Positions 5,941-7,032 of a DNA stretch of 7,032 bases are shown here, piece after piece. The notes below the pieces were generated by a model that saw nothing but the letters and a program-made list of their open reading frames with translations, ran no database searches and was not told the origin of the DNA. The stretch is from the NCBI GenBank assembly GCA_902385025.1, contig CABMDX010000124.1, forward strand, positions 1 through 7,032, in the 5' to 3' direction. Numbering within the stretch: position 1 is the first letter of the stretch; each line of letters opens with the position of its first letter. The position numbers and the translations under genes are program-made. Origin of the DNA: an uncultured archaeon. GTDB taxonomy: Archaea; Halobacteriota; Methanosarcinia; Methanotrichales; Methanotrichaceae.

Positions 5941-6249
5941 TCAGGTGCTTATTTGATCTGCGCCAAATCCCTTCTTCACCAAGATTTCTTTAATCCGTTG
6001 AATGTGGTTGCCCTGCAGCTCGATCAGGCTTTCCTTGACAGTTCCTCCGCAAGCCAATTTGGATTTGAGATGTGTGCACAGCTCCTGTAGATCAATCTCA
6101 TGAGGATCGATGCCCTGGATGACTGTCACCTCTTTGCCATACCTGCGTTTCTGAACTTTCACTGCTATCCTTTGCTGCTCCTTGGCAACCTCCTCGCAGA
6201 TACAGAGCTCCTTGGGAAGGCCGCAGACGGTACACATTTGAGAACTCAT
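5941..6249 (-). CDS. Archaeal translation initiation factor 1 (aIF1, SUI1 family)
   Basis: 102 residues, ATG at 6249-6247 and TGA at 5943-5941. aIF1 binds the small ribosomal subunit near the P site and promotes accurate start-codon selection; it acts in the cytoplasm. The N terminus has a Cys cluster (C6, C9, C16, C18: [13 protein letters not shown]) typical of the zinc-ribbon-like extension of archaeal members. The SUI1 core follows: basic loop [14 protein letters not shown] (residues 33-46), then [12 protein letters not shown] (62-73), IELQGNHI (76-83) and the terminal KKGFG (92-96). Length is normal for the family. A GGAGGT lies at 6262-6267 on the minus strand, 12 bases before the ATG, slightly long spacing. 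It sits 72 bases downstream of a membrane-protein gene on the same strand and appears to have its own promoter. The family call is secure; whether it is the only aIF1 copy in the genome cannot be told. Confidence 0.96.
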   Translation of the reverse strand: MSSQMCTVCGLPKELCICEEVAKEQQRIAVKVQKRRYGKEVTVIQGIDPHEIDLQELCTHLKSKLACGGTVKESLIELQGNHIQRIKEILVKKGFGADQIST

Positions 6250-6261
6250 TTGGTGGCAGTT

Positions 6262-6308
6262 ACCTCCGCAAATATACCATCAATAAAGCTGATTATGCTA
6301 TTAAAATC
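6262..6308 (-). promoter_or_regulatory. Probable promoter and ribosome binding site of aIF1
   Basis: On the minus strand GATTTTAATA (6308-6299) is TATA-like; about 26 bases downstream gives a start near 6277. The GGAGGT (6267-6262) would then lie within a leader of about 28 bases, consistent spacing for an SD-led archaeal mRNA. A second AT box, GGTATATTT (about 6279-6271), is too close to the ribosome binding site to serve. Confidence 0.5.
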
Positions 6309-6321
6309 TGATGGTGAGGTC

Positions 6322-7032
6322 TTATGGCACGATGCGCTTTGACCGGCCTTTGCGCCTTATCTCGCCGAGCTTGCGCATGACAACCTCCGATAGGAATATT
6401 ATCAGCGCTGCAATTAGCAGGAGATCTCTCCTTGAGATTCTCTCTGTAGCCGTTTTCTGGCTCTGTCTCCCAGCCTCTGCCACCAGGCTCTTTTGGGCCT
6501 CGGCCTCGGTGAAAACCTTTCCACCGGCGGCCATGATCATGCGGGAAAGCTCGGGATTGTAGCCCACATCTCTGTATTCCATTGGATAGTTGACGGCCAC
6601 GCCATAATTGCCGATGTAGTAAATGCCTGAGCTGTTGGGAGTAAACGTGGCCTCATATCTGTTATCGCCCACTTTCTCCACAGTTGCCCCCGCAAGGCTT
6701 GGACGGGCAGCACTGTTGATGGTTATCTTGAGGGGAGTTCCTGCCCAGCCATCCTCCGCTTCCACTCGATCGATTTCTGAGCGCGGATCGCCCACGGCCC
6801 AATTTACCATCGAGGATATGAACTCCGAGCTTGGCTTCTGGTAGAGAGAACCCGCCCAGGTGCTGCCATCATCTGTCGTGAGCGCTGCCACCCTTCCAAG
6901 GCCGTAGCGCCATGTGGTTAAAACCGGCTTGCCGTCAGACATGATCACAAGTCGCTGGGCTCCGGGCTTGGGAGTAACATCATTGAAGCCACTGATGCTG
7001 GCATTCAAATCAAGATCCGCAGTTATATAGTG
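6322..7032 (-). CDS. C-terminal part of membrane-anchored VWA/glutamine-amidotransferase-like protein (5' end outside window)
   Basis: 236 residues are visible. The frame is open from the window edge (HYITADLD...) to TAA at 6324-6322; the TTG at 7008 is internal. The opening region has a TTWRYGLGRVAALTTDDG motif followed by a W...F...VNWAVGDP segment, which in bacterial and archaeal VWA/class-I glutamine-amidotransferase-like (DUF1355-type) membrane proteins closes the amidotransferase-like fold. An Ig-like beta domain follows, with AGTPLKIT, a YEATFTPNSSGIYYI strand and the AAGGKVFTEAEA segment typical of this class. The C terminus has one membrane helix (DLLLIAALIIFLSEVVM, about 6376-6426) and then a highly basic tail (RKLGEIRRKGRSKR). 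This implies an extracellular body with a cytoplasmic tail. Biochemical role unknown. The VWA domain itself would lie outside the window and is not seen. aIF1 follows 72 bases downstream. Confidence 0.82.
   Translation of the reverse strand, partial: HYITADLDLNASISGFNDVTPKPGAQRLVIMSDGKPVLTTWRYGLGRVAALTTDDGSTWAGSLYQKPSSEFISSMVNWAVGDPRSEIDRVEAEDGWAGTPLKITINSAARPSLAGATVEKVGDNRYEATFTPNSSGIYYIGNYGVAVNYPMEYRDVGYNPELSRMIMAAGGKVFTEAEAQKSLVAEAGRQSQKTATERISRRDLLLIAALIIFLSEVVMRKLGEIRRKGRSKRIVP

Overview
The window looks archaeal and most likely comes from a methanogen of the Methanosarcinales, with a Methanothrix (Methanosaeta)-like relative as my best guess. The reasons are a clear archaeal translation initiation factor aIF1 with its N-terminal zinc-type cysteine cluster, good GGAGG ribosome binding sites, TATA-like AT-rich boxes and T-tract terminators instead of bacterial -35/-10 promoters, and a giant modular surface protein of the kind common in that order. 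The genus assignment is inference; no rRNA or other taxonomic marker is present.

Positions 1-4584 (+) are the 3' part of one very large gene for an extracellular repeat protein. Its start lies outside the window. It reads through 1527 residues with no stop. Ig-like 'RDGKHA' modules (called type A here) come first, then a Pro/Ser/Thr-rich linker loaded with N-glycosylation sequons, one more A module, six SdrD-B/prealbumin-like modules with Asp/Asn loops (type B), and finally five A modules of exactly 106 residues (318 bp) each that end at the stop codon. No dockerin, sorting signal or membrane anchor is seen at the C terminus.

Positions 4754-5152 (+) encode a small secreted protein of unknown function behind a strong ribosome binding site. 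A GC-rich hairpin with a T-rich tail separates it from the giant gene, and a long T tract follows it. An AT-rich intergenic region (5153-5385) with TATA-like sequences leads into a 129-residue, probably cytoplasmic protein of unknown function (5386-5775, +).

The remaining genes are on the minus strand and converge on the plus-strand group across 5776-5940. They are aIF1 (6249 to 5941) and, upstream of it, the C-terminal 236 residues of a membrane-anchored protein of the VWA/glutamine-amidotransferase-like class (7032 to 6322), whose start is also outside the window. Nothing in the sequence indicates that the four plus/minus small genes form one pathway. The only plausible functional grouping is the cell envelope: giant surface protein, small secreted protein and membrane-anchored protein. 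I see no mobile element, CRISPR array, tRNA or rRNA.
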